Below are positions 47,471 through 57,861 of a stretch of 64,000 nucleotides of DNA, piece after piece. The DNA is from Paraphaeosphaeria minitans (Eukaryota; Ascomycota; Dothideomycetes; Pleosporales; Didymosphaeriaceae), in the NCBI GenBank assembly GCA_015832175.1, contig WJXW01000013.1:1116001-1180000 (forward strand). The letters run 5' to 3'. Below the pieces are notes generated by a model, which searched no databases, was not told the DNA's origin, and saw only the letters and a program-made list of their open reading frames with translations. The position numbers and the translations under genes are program-made. Numbering within the stretch: position 1 is the stretch's first letter; the number at the start of each line of letters is the position of its first letter.

Positions 47471-48164
47471 TATAATTACGTGCTAAAGTGGAAGGTTTAA
47501 TAGTGTGTGTAGAGGCGGTGTAGATGCGTTAGGCAAGGTAAAGGTAGGTAGGAGAGATGTCTAGAGATCTCTATATAGTATTAGCTCTATAAGGTAAGGC
47601 GATTTATAGACACTAACCTTATTTTTATAAATATAGTAGCTACGTCTTTGTTTATAAGTAATTCTATATTATATATAATAGGCGCCTTACTGCTAGGGGG
47701 GGCATTACTATATTAAACTATTATAATAGTGTTTATAGGTGTTATAGTGGCATTATCTGTGTTACTAGTAATAGATAAAAAAGATAATAATAAAAAAGAT
47801 AGGGTGTAAGCTATAGGTGCTGGTAAAGAAGGCAGCATTATTAAGGTAGAGGGATATTTTATTAAAAGTAGTAAGAAGGGAAGGTTGGCAGAGTTTTCTT
47901 AGTACTAGGTAGTAATAGTTAAGCCTACCTATGCGTGCGAAAAAAAGGGGGCTGCGCAGTAGTATAATTACGTATATGTACTTTAGAATTAGTAAAACGT
48001 TATTACGTTAGGTTTTAGGAGCTAATTAGCGCTCGTAAAAGTAGGCTTCTAGCCTACTTATAACGCCGTATTTCCGTGCTAATTAATCCCTAAGTTTTCT
48101 CTAGTGTATAAAGTTCTACTATAAGAAGCTTATTCTTCTCTCCTTACTACGTTTGTCTTTTATT

Positions 48165-48285
48165 ATAAGTAATAATAACGTTATAATAACGGTATAACCC
48201 TATAGACACTAGGTAGCGTTATAGGTGACGTTATAGGTAACGTTATAAGGTAACGTTATAGGTAACGTTATAGATAGTAGAGAAT
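48165..48285. repeat. TAACGTTA palindrome array
   Basis: About eight copies of TAACGTTA or TAGCGTTA/TGACGTTA spaced 10-17 bp, mostly as ATAACGTTATAGG. It is the better preserved counterpart of 43700-43785. Confidence 0.85.
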
Positions 48286-48305
48286 TACTAAGTAGAATAC
48301 TCTAG

Positions 48306-48497
48306 TGTAATAGCCTAGGGCTATGCCCTAGCCTTTAGAAGGATCTTAAAGAAAGGAACTACCCTAAAGAAGTAGACCTACTAAAGAAAACTCTACTTAT
48401 AAGCAACACACCCCCCTATAGAGACTTAATATCTGGAATTCATCCTTTATATTTTGCTGTTATAGTTCTATTTACTCTCTAAGGCTAGCCTATAATA
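48306..48497 (+). repeat. G8 5' LTR
   Basis: 192 bp, TGTAATAG...CCTATAATA; reverse-complement relative of the G7 LTRs. Followed by TTAAATTCTAGATCTTCTAG, the likely primer-binding region. Confidence 0.92.
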
Positions 48498-48599
48498 TTA
48501 AATTCTAGATCTTCTAGAAAGGAGTTGTTTAAAGGAACAGAGGAACATAATAAAGTCTAGAATAATTCTCTAATAGATGCCTTAAATATTACTAAGTTA

Positions 48600-49640
48600 G
48601 TAGAATAACTATAGAACCTAATTACTACTAGAGACAAAGACTACTCTACTATATAAATACTATAACTTTAGAATAAAGAGCTGCGTAAGCTCTTTATACG
48701 CTAGTAGGCCTACGCTAGTACTACCCTAGGCCTATCCACCCCTACTATAGGAGGCAGATCCCTATTTACTAGCGTAGACTAGCTAATCCTATACTATAAA
48801 CTACTCCTAAACCTAACTAAGTTTAGGGGCTTAAAGACCTAGTTTAAGGCCTAGAAGGTTATGATAGACTATAAGCTCTAGGCTAATAAGCAGTTTATTA
48901 GCTCCCCCTAAAAGAAATAGGCACTAATATAGGACTATCTAAATAATAGTTCTTAGGACATAGTAGTGGCCTTCTACTAAGCTAGGGGGGCGGACGGCCA
49001 GTTTAACCTATAGGCATTTATGCAGTACCTTACCTTTATGTACGCTAATAAATACGCCTATTAAAAGGCTAAAGCACGCTTTAATATAATTAAATAAAAC
49101 TTTAGGGAGAGTTTCTTTAACTTTTACATTTACTTTAAATAAACTTTAGTAGAGGTAGGCAGTAGCTAGTAGAGTAACGCAAAGAAACTATATAAGTTAT
49201 ACTGTGTAATCTAGTGTAATATCTATATAGTTACCCTTAACTATAATGTTCCTAAAGGGGACTATAACGCGGCTATTACTAGGTTTTTATAGATTACAGT
49301 AGACCTTAAAATAGAGGCCCTAGAAGATAAGTTTACTATTTAAGCTACTTCTTATAAGGGTGGCTAGCCTTCTTTTAAGGATAGTAATAGTAACGTCTAT
49401 ATAACTCCTATAGTAGCGTTAACCTTAATCTAGCCCTAAGCTAGTAAAAAGGTAGGTAAGTAGTGCCTAAACTAGATACCTAACTATATTTTTTAGTAAC
49501 ACTAGAACGTAGGCGTATACACTTATTATTATAAGCCTAACTATATAAATAGAGCCTACCTTAATATAGTTTTACTCTAGGTAATTATAACCTAACCTTA
49601 GTATAGTAAAATAAGTATCTAGTTAAGAAAAGAGTAGCCC
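48600..49640 (+). pseudogene. gag: G8 gag with ruined zinc knuckle
   Basis: Plus-strand gag. The knuckle at 49518-49559 reads YTYYYKPNYINRAY against CTYCSKPNYIARAC in G7: each Cys is Tyr by G-to-A, and the His is Tyr in both. Upstream text is similar to G7 gag. Confidence 0.75.
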
Positions 49641-52600
49641 CTAGTCTAGTGCTAACGTAGGGGCTGAACGTGATAGTATTAATAGAGGTATAATTAGGGT
49701 AAGCTATAATAGTTAGAGTAGCTAAGGCTAGAGTAAGTGAAAATAGGCCTACTTTTGCCCTCTACGTATTCCTTAATAGTACATAGTATATAGAGACCCT
49801 AATTAATATAGGGTGTAAATGCTTTGTAGTAATTAGCCCTAGGCTAGTAGATTTACTTTTACTATAACGTATTATAATTCTCGTCTAGGAGCTAGAATAG
49901 ACTACTAGGTTATTACTATAGACCCTTATTATAGAGATAGTAGTAGTGCCTTATAATATATTTAGATAGTAATAGACCCTTTACGCCTATATAATTTCTA
50001 ACCTTTACTAGGATATAATCCTAGGGGCCCCCTAGCTAGCTAAGTCTAGAATAGTAGTAGATATCTATAGCAGTAAAATTATAATTAGGGTAGCTAGGGG
50101 ACTTATTACACTTAATACCTAGGTAGCAGAAAGGTAGGGCCTCCTTACCACGCTTATAGATAAAGAGGATAATGTAACGCCCTTTAATACTCTAGATAAA
50201 GACTAGGATAGAGTAATTTTAACTCTACTTTAGGATATTACTTAGATACTTATAATAATGCTTTCTTATATAGTAGGACCTCTACCCCCCTATAATATAG
50301 TAGGGCTAGGCCTTACTAAAGATAGTAGAATTCTCTCCTTAGAACTAGTAGAGTACGCCGCTATTTTTAATAAGACTAAGGTGTCTAGCCTTCTACTATA
50401 CTAGGGTATATTAGACTACTACATCTACCTAAAGTAGACTCTAAGCAGCTCCTTTTTAAGGCTACCTTAAGGCCTATTATATAGTATATCTAGAAATTAG
50501 CTAGTAGAAGTTATAAATAAGGGCTAGATATAAGCTAGCTTCCTTTTAATAGGGGCTCTAGTTGTTTTCGCCCTAGAACTTAGGGGGAAATAGCGCCTTT
50601 ATATTAACTATTAGGAGATTAACGCGACCTCTAAGCTAGATTAGTACTTTTTTTTACTTATTAAGGAGATACTACGTACCCTCTTCTAGGCTACTTAGTT
50701 TATAAAGGTAGATATCTACGCTACCTTTTATAAGCTGTAAGTTATAGAGGGGGAAGAACACTATACTATATTTTATATTTAGTTTAGTTTCTTTAAGTGG
50801 TTAGTAGTCCTATTTAGACTTACTAGGGCACCTACTATATTCTAGCGCTATATTAATAGCGCTCTAAAGGATACCCTAGGTAATATATATACACCTTACC
50901 GAGATAATATTCTTATCTATACAATAGGTCCTCTGCGCTAACACTAGGACTATGTATAATAAGTGCTAGGACTCCTATAAAAAGCTAGACTATATATAGA
51001 CCTAGGGAAATATAAATTCGTAATAATAAAGGTCTAGTATCTAAGGTATCTTATTATAGTAGGTAAGGCTATTCGCCCTAATCTAGTAAAGATATAAGTA
51101 ATTAATTAATATAACGCCCCTTTTAAAGTGTATATAGTTTACTATTTTGTTAGCTTTACTAACTTCTATTATAATTTTCTTTCCTAATTCTCTAAGTAGG
51201 CGGCACCCCTATATGCCTTTACTAAGAAGGGGGTCCTGTTCTAATAGGGCCCTAGGAAATAAGAGGCCTTCTAGGCTCTAAAAAATATATTTATATAGGG
51301 CCCTATCCTAGCGCTCTAGGACCTAGAGCGTAATACACTAGTAGAGGTAGACTACTTAGGTAGTTCTACTAGGGCCTACCTCTTCTAATATATTAAGGGG
51401 ATCTAGCACCTTATAGCCTACTACTCTACAGCCCTAACACTAGCCTAGTAGAACTATACTATTTATAATAAGGAGCTACTTACAATTATATAGGCCCTAT
51501 AGGTATAGAGACTAGAGCTAATAGGAGTAGTGCACCCCTTTAAAATTCTAATAAACTATAAGAATCTTAAATACTTTATAAAGATTTAAAAGATAAGTAA
51601 GCGCTAGCACTAATAGTTAGAATTACTTTCTACCTTTTACTTCTACCTTTACTACTAGCCTAGATTCTAGATAACTAGACTAGACGCACTAAGCCAGCGT
51701 AAGTAGAATATAGCCTAGTAAATAAGGATAAACGCTTTACTAATAGTGCCTAAAACTATCTAGGCTACTCTAGTGTAGACGCGATCCTTAATAGCGCTAG
51801 TAGGGGCCTAAATCTTTACTAATACGCATCTATAGGCACTCTAGAACATGGCTATAGTAAAGTTTTCTTTTTACTATATTAGGCTTAAGGTAGTGCGTTA
51901 TAGTAACTATATATTTTTATAGTAGCTACTATCTTATAATAAATTAGAGACTATATAATTAGTATATATAGGTCCCTCCTATAGTAAGGAGTCCTTTAGA
52001 TTCTAGCCTAGAAACCTCTTACTACTACTATTATACAGCGCGTATATAAGTCGCTAGTTATAGGCTACTCTAGGAAAAATTCTATATTTAAAATTATCTA
52101 CTAGGACTACTAGGATAATATATTTAAAAATATTACCTAATTTATATATTATTACTACTGCGTAGGAGTGTATATAGACTAGTAGAAGTAGTAAGGTTTT
52201 TTATAGCCACTCCTAATTACAGACTAGTACTAGGCGTAACTCTTAATAGATTTTATAGTAGAACTCTCCTAGGCCTCTATAGCAGTACCGCGATACCTGC
52301 TTATAATTACTAATAGGCTGTTAAAGTATATATAACTAGAAGCTATAACTTCTATAGTAGTAAAGTACGATACAGCCTACTTTTATAATATATAGTAGTA
52401 GTTCTATAGTTTTCCTACCTTACTAATTATAGATAGAGGCTTAGACTAGCTAGGGAAGTTCTAGATCATACTATATAAATTATGTAGAATAAGGTAACTC
52501 CTCTCTATAGTATACTACCCCTAGACTAATATTAGCATAGAGAGGATAAACTAGGAGGTACTCTTAGTCCTCTATATTATAGTTAACTTTAAATAGATAG

Positions 52601-53034
52601 GCTAGCTAGACTACCTTTTAGACTACTAGCTTATAATAAATAATAAAGTATCTACTACTATAGGCCTAAGCCTAAATCTTTTCTAAAACAAATATTATAT
52701 GAATCTCCTTAAGAGAATTCCCTAACTAGTAAAGTCTAGTTATACCCCTACTAGGAGAGTAAGGCACTTCCTAGACTACTTTAAAAAAGAAATAGCTTTA
52801 GCCTAGACTACTATTACCTATAGGTAGTAGTGCACTATAAAGGCTATAAACTACACTTACTACCCTATAAAGCGATTCTAAATTAGAGATAAGGTATAGT
52901 TCTTACTACGCAATATAAAAACTAATTAACTAAAAAAGAAACTTAATTAGCTTAAAGTAAAGTATACTATAAAAGCTATACTGTCCTTACTTATAGTAAT
53001 ACTAGACTTCTCTAGTAATTTCTATAAATCTACC
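49641..53034 (+). pseudogene. pol: G8 pol, first part: protease, RT, RNase H, integrase
   Basis: Protease LINIGCKCFVVI at about 49800-49835 is the same as in G7, so its D-T-G was lost in the family or hit identically. RT at about 50250-51000 has TPYRDNILIY at 50891-50920 (AYLDNVLIY in G7). RNase H lies at about 51290-51600. The integrase zinc region and core run at about 51990-52640. N2 cuts the frame at 53035. Confidence 0.82.
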
Positions 53035-53346
53035 TGTTAGTTTGGCTTAATCTGTAATTAAGTATTTAAGGGTTAATAGTATACTATTGTGCAAAGGGTA
53101 AGAAGTAGGTTTAATTAATTACGTCTAGTCTATCGTATAAAGGGGCACTAAGGACCTTATAAAGTCTCTGCCTCTTAGCGCTAACCTAAGCAGTAGGTCC
53201 TTGTGCGGGTCCTTATAGGTAGGTAGGGCCTTATAAAGTCTCTGCCTCTTAGCGCTAACCTAAGTAGTGGGTCTTTGTGCAGGTCCCTATAGGTAGGTAG
53301 GCCCCTATTTTACTTAGTGCTATTTATATAATAAACTATATAGACA
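53035..53346 (-). repeat. N2 left LTR with duplicated 74-bp module
   Basis: 312 bp, TGTTAGTTTGGC...TAGACA. Two tandem copies of a 74-bp module (53152-53225, 53226-53299), beginning GG-x-CCTTATAAAGTCTC. The N1 LTR has one copy and is 104 bp shorter. Confidence 0.92.
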
Positions 53347-53599
53347 CTAGCAACTTTTCTTTTATATAATAGCTTATATCTATTATATGCTTTCCCTTTC
53401 CTATCCTTTTCTATCTATATAGTTAGCCTTCCCCTATTAGAATAGGTTGTGAGGTAGGTATAGTGTCGCTATGCGGTAGAGGTTCTATTTACACCTACTC
53501 TTATATAAATAGGCAGTAATAGCTAACCTGCTTAGTTCTTACTCTACCTTTTCGCACGGTAGTAGAGTCGTATTGCGTAATAAGGCTCTTTCTAGGCAT

Positions 53600-54640
53600 A
53601 TGTCTTATGCGCAAATAGAAGGTAGGGTGTTAAGTAATATAATACTTAGCACTAGGTCTTAGTAAGTAGGTATAGAAGGATCGCTCCTAGTTATACGATA
53701 AAGGTATATAGTAGAAGTAAAGTATAAGGTAGCCTTCTATACTTCTTCTTTATCACTTTATTAGTCTTATTTATTTTCCTCCTCTTTTATATAATAGTCT
53801 TTATCCTCTAGCTCTCCTTTAAAGTTAAGGATAATATTGTCTAGCTAGATAGAAGTATAATCTCCTAGTTATTAAGGAGACTAGAAGTGTCTAGCCTCTT
53901 TATATAATGTAGTTTATTAGGCAAAAGCAGTCTAGGTTTTAGGCTGTTACTACTAGTGTGGCTCTATATATAGTGTCTCTGTCCTTACATATATAGGGAT
54001 AGGCCCCAGCTGTGCTCTATATATATATATATTACCTATAGATAGTGTAGGTTATATTATTAGGATTGTGCGAAGCAGTTTAGGTTGCGGTTACAGCGTT
54101 ATTATATAAAGGGTCTATAGCTTATAGTTAAGCTATAACAGTTTAAAGAGTTTCTTCATATAAGTGTCCTTTATTATAGTATTAGTAGCGACAAAGCCTT
54201 TCTTTATAAGAAAAGTAATAAGCTCTCTTCTTACTACATAACTAATCTTATTAAAGGTTTTCTCTTTCTAGTTATTAAAATCTTTAGTAAAAGAAGAGAT
54301 TACCTCTTTACCTTTAAGGCTGCTCGCGTGATATTGCGCAATTATATACACTATATAAGTGTTTAGCTATTTTAGAGAAGGGGGTAAGTGACTGTGTAAA
54401 TCTACTTTATTTACCTAGTACTTTTGTACGATCTCTCCTCTTAAGGTAATAGCTTTAATATTTATTACTTCCTCTACTTACTAAAGCTATATTGCTTTGT
54501 CTTTTTACTAAGGAGGTAGTATTAATTATTGCACAACGTGCTTAGGTTATAGTTCCTCTAGGAAGTCTCCTAGTCTTAAGGCTATATTATTATTGTCTTT
54601 TTTAGTCGTGCGACGTAACTGCGTTTAGTTATCGCTAGTT
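53600..54640 (-). pseudogene. N2 single frame (gag-like or unknown)
   Basis: On the minus strand a frame of about 340 codons is readable with TAA as Gln. Parts: LGDFLEELQPKHVVQ (about 54555), EVISSFTKDFNN (about 54295), YVVRRELITFLIKKGFVATN (about 54215), GPIPIYVRTETLYIEP (about 53970), DNIILNFKGELEDKDYY (about 53820). It is Gln-rich and acidic towards the end. No zinc knuckle or enzyme motif. By size and position it may be a Gag-type protein, but the family is not recognised. Confidence 0.45.
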
Positions 54641-54693
54641 TAATCGTGCGATGTGTTTACGTTTAGTTATTGCTAGTTTAATTATGCGACGTG
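54601..54693. repeat. 38-bp tandem repeat in N2
   Basis: Units at 54601, 54639 and a partial at 54677, keyed on TTTAGTCGTGCGACGT and GTTTAGTTATCGCTAG. Confidence 0.85.
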
Positions 54694-54922
54694 TTTTTTA
54701 GGGTTATAAATGTGCTTACTATCTCTTTTCTTTTCTATAGAATAGCTTAGACTAGATTATATAACTCTTTATAGATATACGCGCTTTGTTTCTGCTTATC
54801 GTATAATCTAAAATTTAATCTCTAGTAAAGGTAACAATATAGAGCCTGCGTATCTAGCTTATAGGGCGCTCTGTCTTTAGACCTTACTAGTTTACAGTTG
54901 ATTAGAATTAACTACTAATTAG

Positions 54923-55234
54923 TGTTAGTTTGGCTCAATCTATAATTAAGTATTTAAGGGTTAATAGTATACTATCGTGCAAAGGGTAAGAAGTAGGTTT
55001 AAATAATTACGTCTAGTCTATCGTATAAAGGGGCACTGAGGACCTTATAAAGTCTCTGCCTCTTGGCGCTGACCTAAGCAGTGGGTCCTTATGCGGGTCC
55101 TTATAGGTAGGCAGGGCCTTATAAAGTCTCTGCCTCTTAGCGCTGACCTAAGTAGTAGGTCCTTATGCGGGTCCCTATAGGTAGGCAGGCCCCTATTTCA
55201 CTTAGTGCTATTTGTACAATAAACTATATAGACA
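54923..55234 (-). repeat. N2 right LTR
   Basis: 312 bp partner of 53035-53346, with the same duplicated module (from 55040 and 55114). It retains more G and C than the left copy. Confidence 0.92.
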
Positions 55235-55479
55235 CTACCCACATTAACCTCCTTAAGCGAGCGGTGGACAACTCCCTACCTAGCTAGACCTAGACTAATA
55301 CCTAGCTAGGCCTAGCCCTAGAGCTAGAAGAAGTAGATCTAGACCTATATAAATAAGAAGTAGAAAAGGTCTTATATATTAAGAACGCCTAGAGTAAATA
55401 ATAATAGGCACTAGTAAAGTAGACTAGATAGATATTACTAATTTAGGTGCTAGTTAAAAATATTATAGATACTATAGCT
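55235..55479 (+). pseudogene. pol: G8 pol, last part: chromodomain-like tail
   Basis: Resumes pol after N2 (INLLKRAVDNSLP, then LALELEEVDLDLYK), then VEKVLYIKNAQSK and a distant ALVK and DTIALDRF. This is the chromodomain layout with the central aromatic/TWEP part weak. The end of pol is near 55490. Confidence 0.6.
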
Positions 55480-57180
55480 TTAGACCGCTTTAAGGCTACC
55501 TAAGAGGATAATAGGTATAATAATAGTTCTATTTAGCCTATAGGGAAGAATATATAAATATTGTAAAGGAAACTATAATAGGTATTTAGGCATTTATTCC
55601 TCTACTAACTTAGTAGAGACGCTATCTATTTAGAAACTACTAAAGGCTATTAGTCCTAGGGACGTAATAACTAAAGCGGCACTAAAGTGGCACTAAATAG
55701 GAATAAAGGGGGGCTATAATAACTATATTACTCTTTACACTAGTAGTAGTAGTAGCTAGAAAAGTGTACTAAGCTAGCCCTAGATAAAGGCTTAGGTAGA
55801 TTTACTCTATAAGGCTCTTAATATAGGTTAAAAAGGATATATTATTAGGCTAGGGCTACTAAGAGGATAGAGTAGTGTTAGTTAGGAGCTATCCTAAGTT
55901 ACTCTATAATAGTAGCGAGTAGTTTAGTAGTCTACGCTTAGGTCTAGGTTATTTTATCTAGGCGCTAGCCTATGCTTTCTTTAAATTACTAAATATAGTT
56001 TTCTATATTATTTATTTATCCCGCTATATTATTAGCTAACGCTACTAGATTCTAATTATAGTTACTACTACGCTAGACTAGAGTTATTTAGAGTAAAGGT
56101 GCTACTAGGGCTATATTTATACTAGAGAGGGTAATTACTGTTCTATTACTATAAGAAGGTAGGGGTATAGTAGGGGAGTCTAGCTTCTAGACTAGACTAG
56201 AGTTTTTAAGGGCTAAGTTTAAGTACTACTTATACTACGAGGCTAAGTAGTAGAACTTTGCTATAAAGATAGGTAGCGTTCTAGTTATAGGCTTCTAAAA
56301 GTTAGTAGTATATATTCTAGGATTATAGATATAGAAATTACTATTAACCTAGCCTTACTCTATATATTTAATCTAGAGGTGTAGAGCCTACCTTAGGCCT
56401 AGGTTATTAGTAAAAGGGGTAGAATTATACTAGTAAGTAGCCTTAGTGTAGTAGTAGGCGCTATAAAAGTAGCCCTAGAATAGTTAACAGCTGTATAAAT
56501 ATTAATAATAGTCTAGAATATAAGGCTATAGACTTACTTTACGCGCCTAAGCTACCTTAGGCGCCTAATATATTTAATATATATAAGGCCTATATTAGGA
56601 TTAGTTAGCTCTTTATTTAAACTATCTTTTTAAAGGACAACGCTTTTAGTAATAGAAAGCTGCTTTAGGGTATAAGTAAAAGTAATAGAGTTAGGGTAAT
56701 TAGCTAGTACGCGCCTTTTAGAGGTTATAAAGGGGTAAAGGTAATTACTACTCCTAGACTACTACGTAAGCGTGTTAAAGCTCTAGAGAATCTTTTTTAT
56801 CTTAGTATTATTAATCTCCTTCTTAGTATACGTATAACTAGACTTAGTAAGGCACTAGTTTAGGGTTAAAGAGTTATTACTACTACTACTACTACTAGGA
56901 CTAAAGATATTTACTAAAGTGGCGTTACCTTAAAGGCTATTATTAATAATATTAATATTTACTACAGCTGCGAATAGAAGGATAAAGAAAAAGGCTAAAA
57001 AGCTAAAAAGAGTATAGGGGCGCATAGCATAGGAATAGAAAGGAGACTAGATTAGGGCTAGAAAGAGGTAAGAATAGAGGTAGTTATAGATAGTTAAGGA
57101 AGTTAGAATAGGCGTAGGTTAAGATTAGTATAGGAAAGAGAGAGTAGAGAGGGGAAGAAGAGAGGTAGAGTAATATAGAT
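55480..57180 (-). pseudogene. G8 accessory frame, antisense to pol
   Basis: Minus-strand homologue of the G7 frame at 30968-32350, in the same place relative to its own 3' LTR. Shared blocks include NFLNYLQLPP-type text, the Ser/Asn-rich part, IKYIRRLR, IINIYTAVNY and TLIAPT-type text. Cys codons of the G7 cluster are Tyr here. Conservation of order between two independent insertions supports a real gene in the ancestor. Function unknown. Confidence 0.6.
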
Positions 57181-57495
57181 ATAAGGAAACTATAATAGTA
57201 ATATACTGCTAAAGTAACAGACACATAATAATTATATTAGAAAGGGCAGGAGCGCTATCCTATTACCTTATAGTAATAAGGTAAATAAGCAAACTGCCTA
57301 ATAAGGGCCCTTACTATAAGACTACTTTAGGGCTGCTTCTACACTATAAAGAAACTCTTACTAGAATAATAATAAATTTCTAATAAAAGAATAACGCCTA
57401 TAACACTACTACCTTACTATAGCACTATATTCTTAAGATCTCTAAGGTATACCTTTTAACTATAAGACGTTTTAAACTAAGTAAGGTCTAGAGTA

Positions 57496-57687
57496 TATAA
57501 TAGGCTAGGGCTATGCCCTAGCCTTTAAAAGATTTTTAAGGAAAGGAACTGCCCTAAAGAAGTAAACCTACTAAAGAAAACTCTTCTTATAAGTAATATA
57601 CCCCTTTATAGAGACTTAATATCTAGAATTTATGCTTTACATTTAGCACTTATAGTTCTATTTACTCTCTAAGGCTAGCCTATAACA
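57496..57687 (+). repeat. G8 3' LTR
   Basis: 192 bp partner of 48306-48497; start mutated from TG to TA; ends CCTATAACA before TSD TCTAG. Confidence 0.92.
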
Positions 57688-57861
57688 TCTAGAATCTCTA
57701 CTTTATATATATAAGGAGAGTTCCATTCTATATGTACTCTCTATCCTAGATAGTAATTCTAAGCCTACACCTAAGATTTTATTACTCTATTTACCTACGT
57801 TTATTCTACCCTCTATTACTCTAGTCTCTACTATTCTAGGTAACTAGTACTAGGGGAGAAA

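Larger units (their letters stand above)
45166..48164. mobile_element. U1: unclassified 3-kb insertion
   Basis: It separates the two parts of the LTR-like sequence above, so it is probably an insertion. I see no LTR pair, RT or transposase motif. The ends share a weak inverted similarity (TCTACGTAAAG on the left, ACGTAGTAAGG as the complement on the right). 45166-46560 has no supported frame. A purine run GAAAAAAAGGGGG is at about 47939. The plus-strand frame at 46600-47470 is listed separately. Confidence 0.4.
53035..55234 (-). mobile_element. N2: 2.2-kb non-autonomous LTR element
   Basis: 312-bp LTRs at 53035-53346 and 54923-55234, TSD CTACC at 53030-53034 and 55235-55239. The 1576-bp interior has no RT or integrase motif. 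On the minus strand a purine run AAAAGAAAAGTTGC lies by the left LTR, which suggests minus orientation and agrees with the only supported frame. Relative N1 at 7039-7460. Confidence 0.9.
48306..57687 (+). mobile_element. G8: chromodomain Gypsy (sister of G7), carrying N2
   Basis: 192-bp LTRs at 48306-48497 and 57496-57687, TSD TCTAG at 48301-48305 and 57688-57692. About 7.2 kb without N2 (53035-55234). Gag-pol on plus, accessory frame on minus. More damaged than G7: for example the gag knuckle has lost all Cys. Confidence 0.93.
45106..57856 (+). mobile_element. Split solo-LTR-like copy of the C2 LTR family, inserted in C2 RT
   Basis: 45106-45165 and 48165-48305 plus 57688-57826 together resemble the C2 LTR, in the opposite orientation. 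Left part: TAGATAACCCTTAAAGGTTC. Right part: the TAACGTTA array, then ACTTAGTAATTCTCTA-type and TAGATAGTAATTCTAAGCC-type words. AGAAA at 45101-45105 and 57857-57861 could be its TSD, but the last 30 bases before the right AGAAA have no match in the C2 LTR, so the right border is uncertain. It is broken by U1 and G8. Confidence 0.45.

Noticed and set aside
43528..57850. Element with ~400-bp terminal inverted repeats.
   Set aside because: The left copy is the C2 3' LTR adjoining C2 RNase H; the right copy is part of an inverted LTR relative inside C2. They do not bound one unit.
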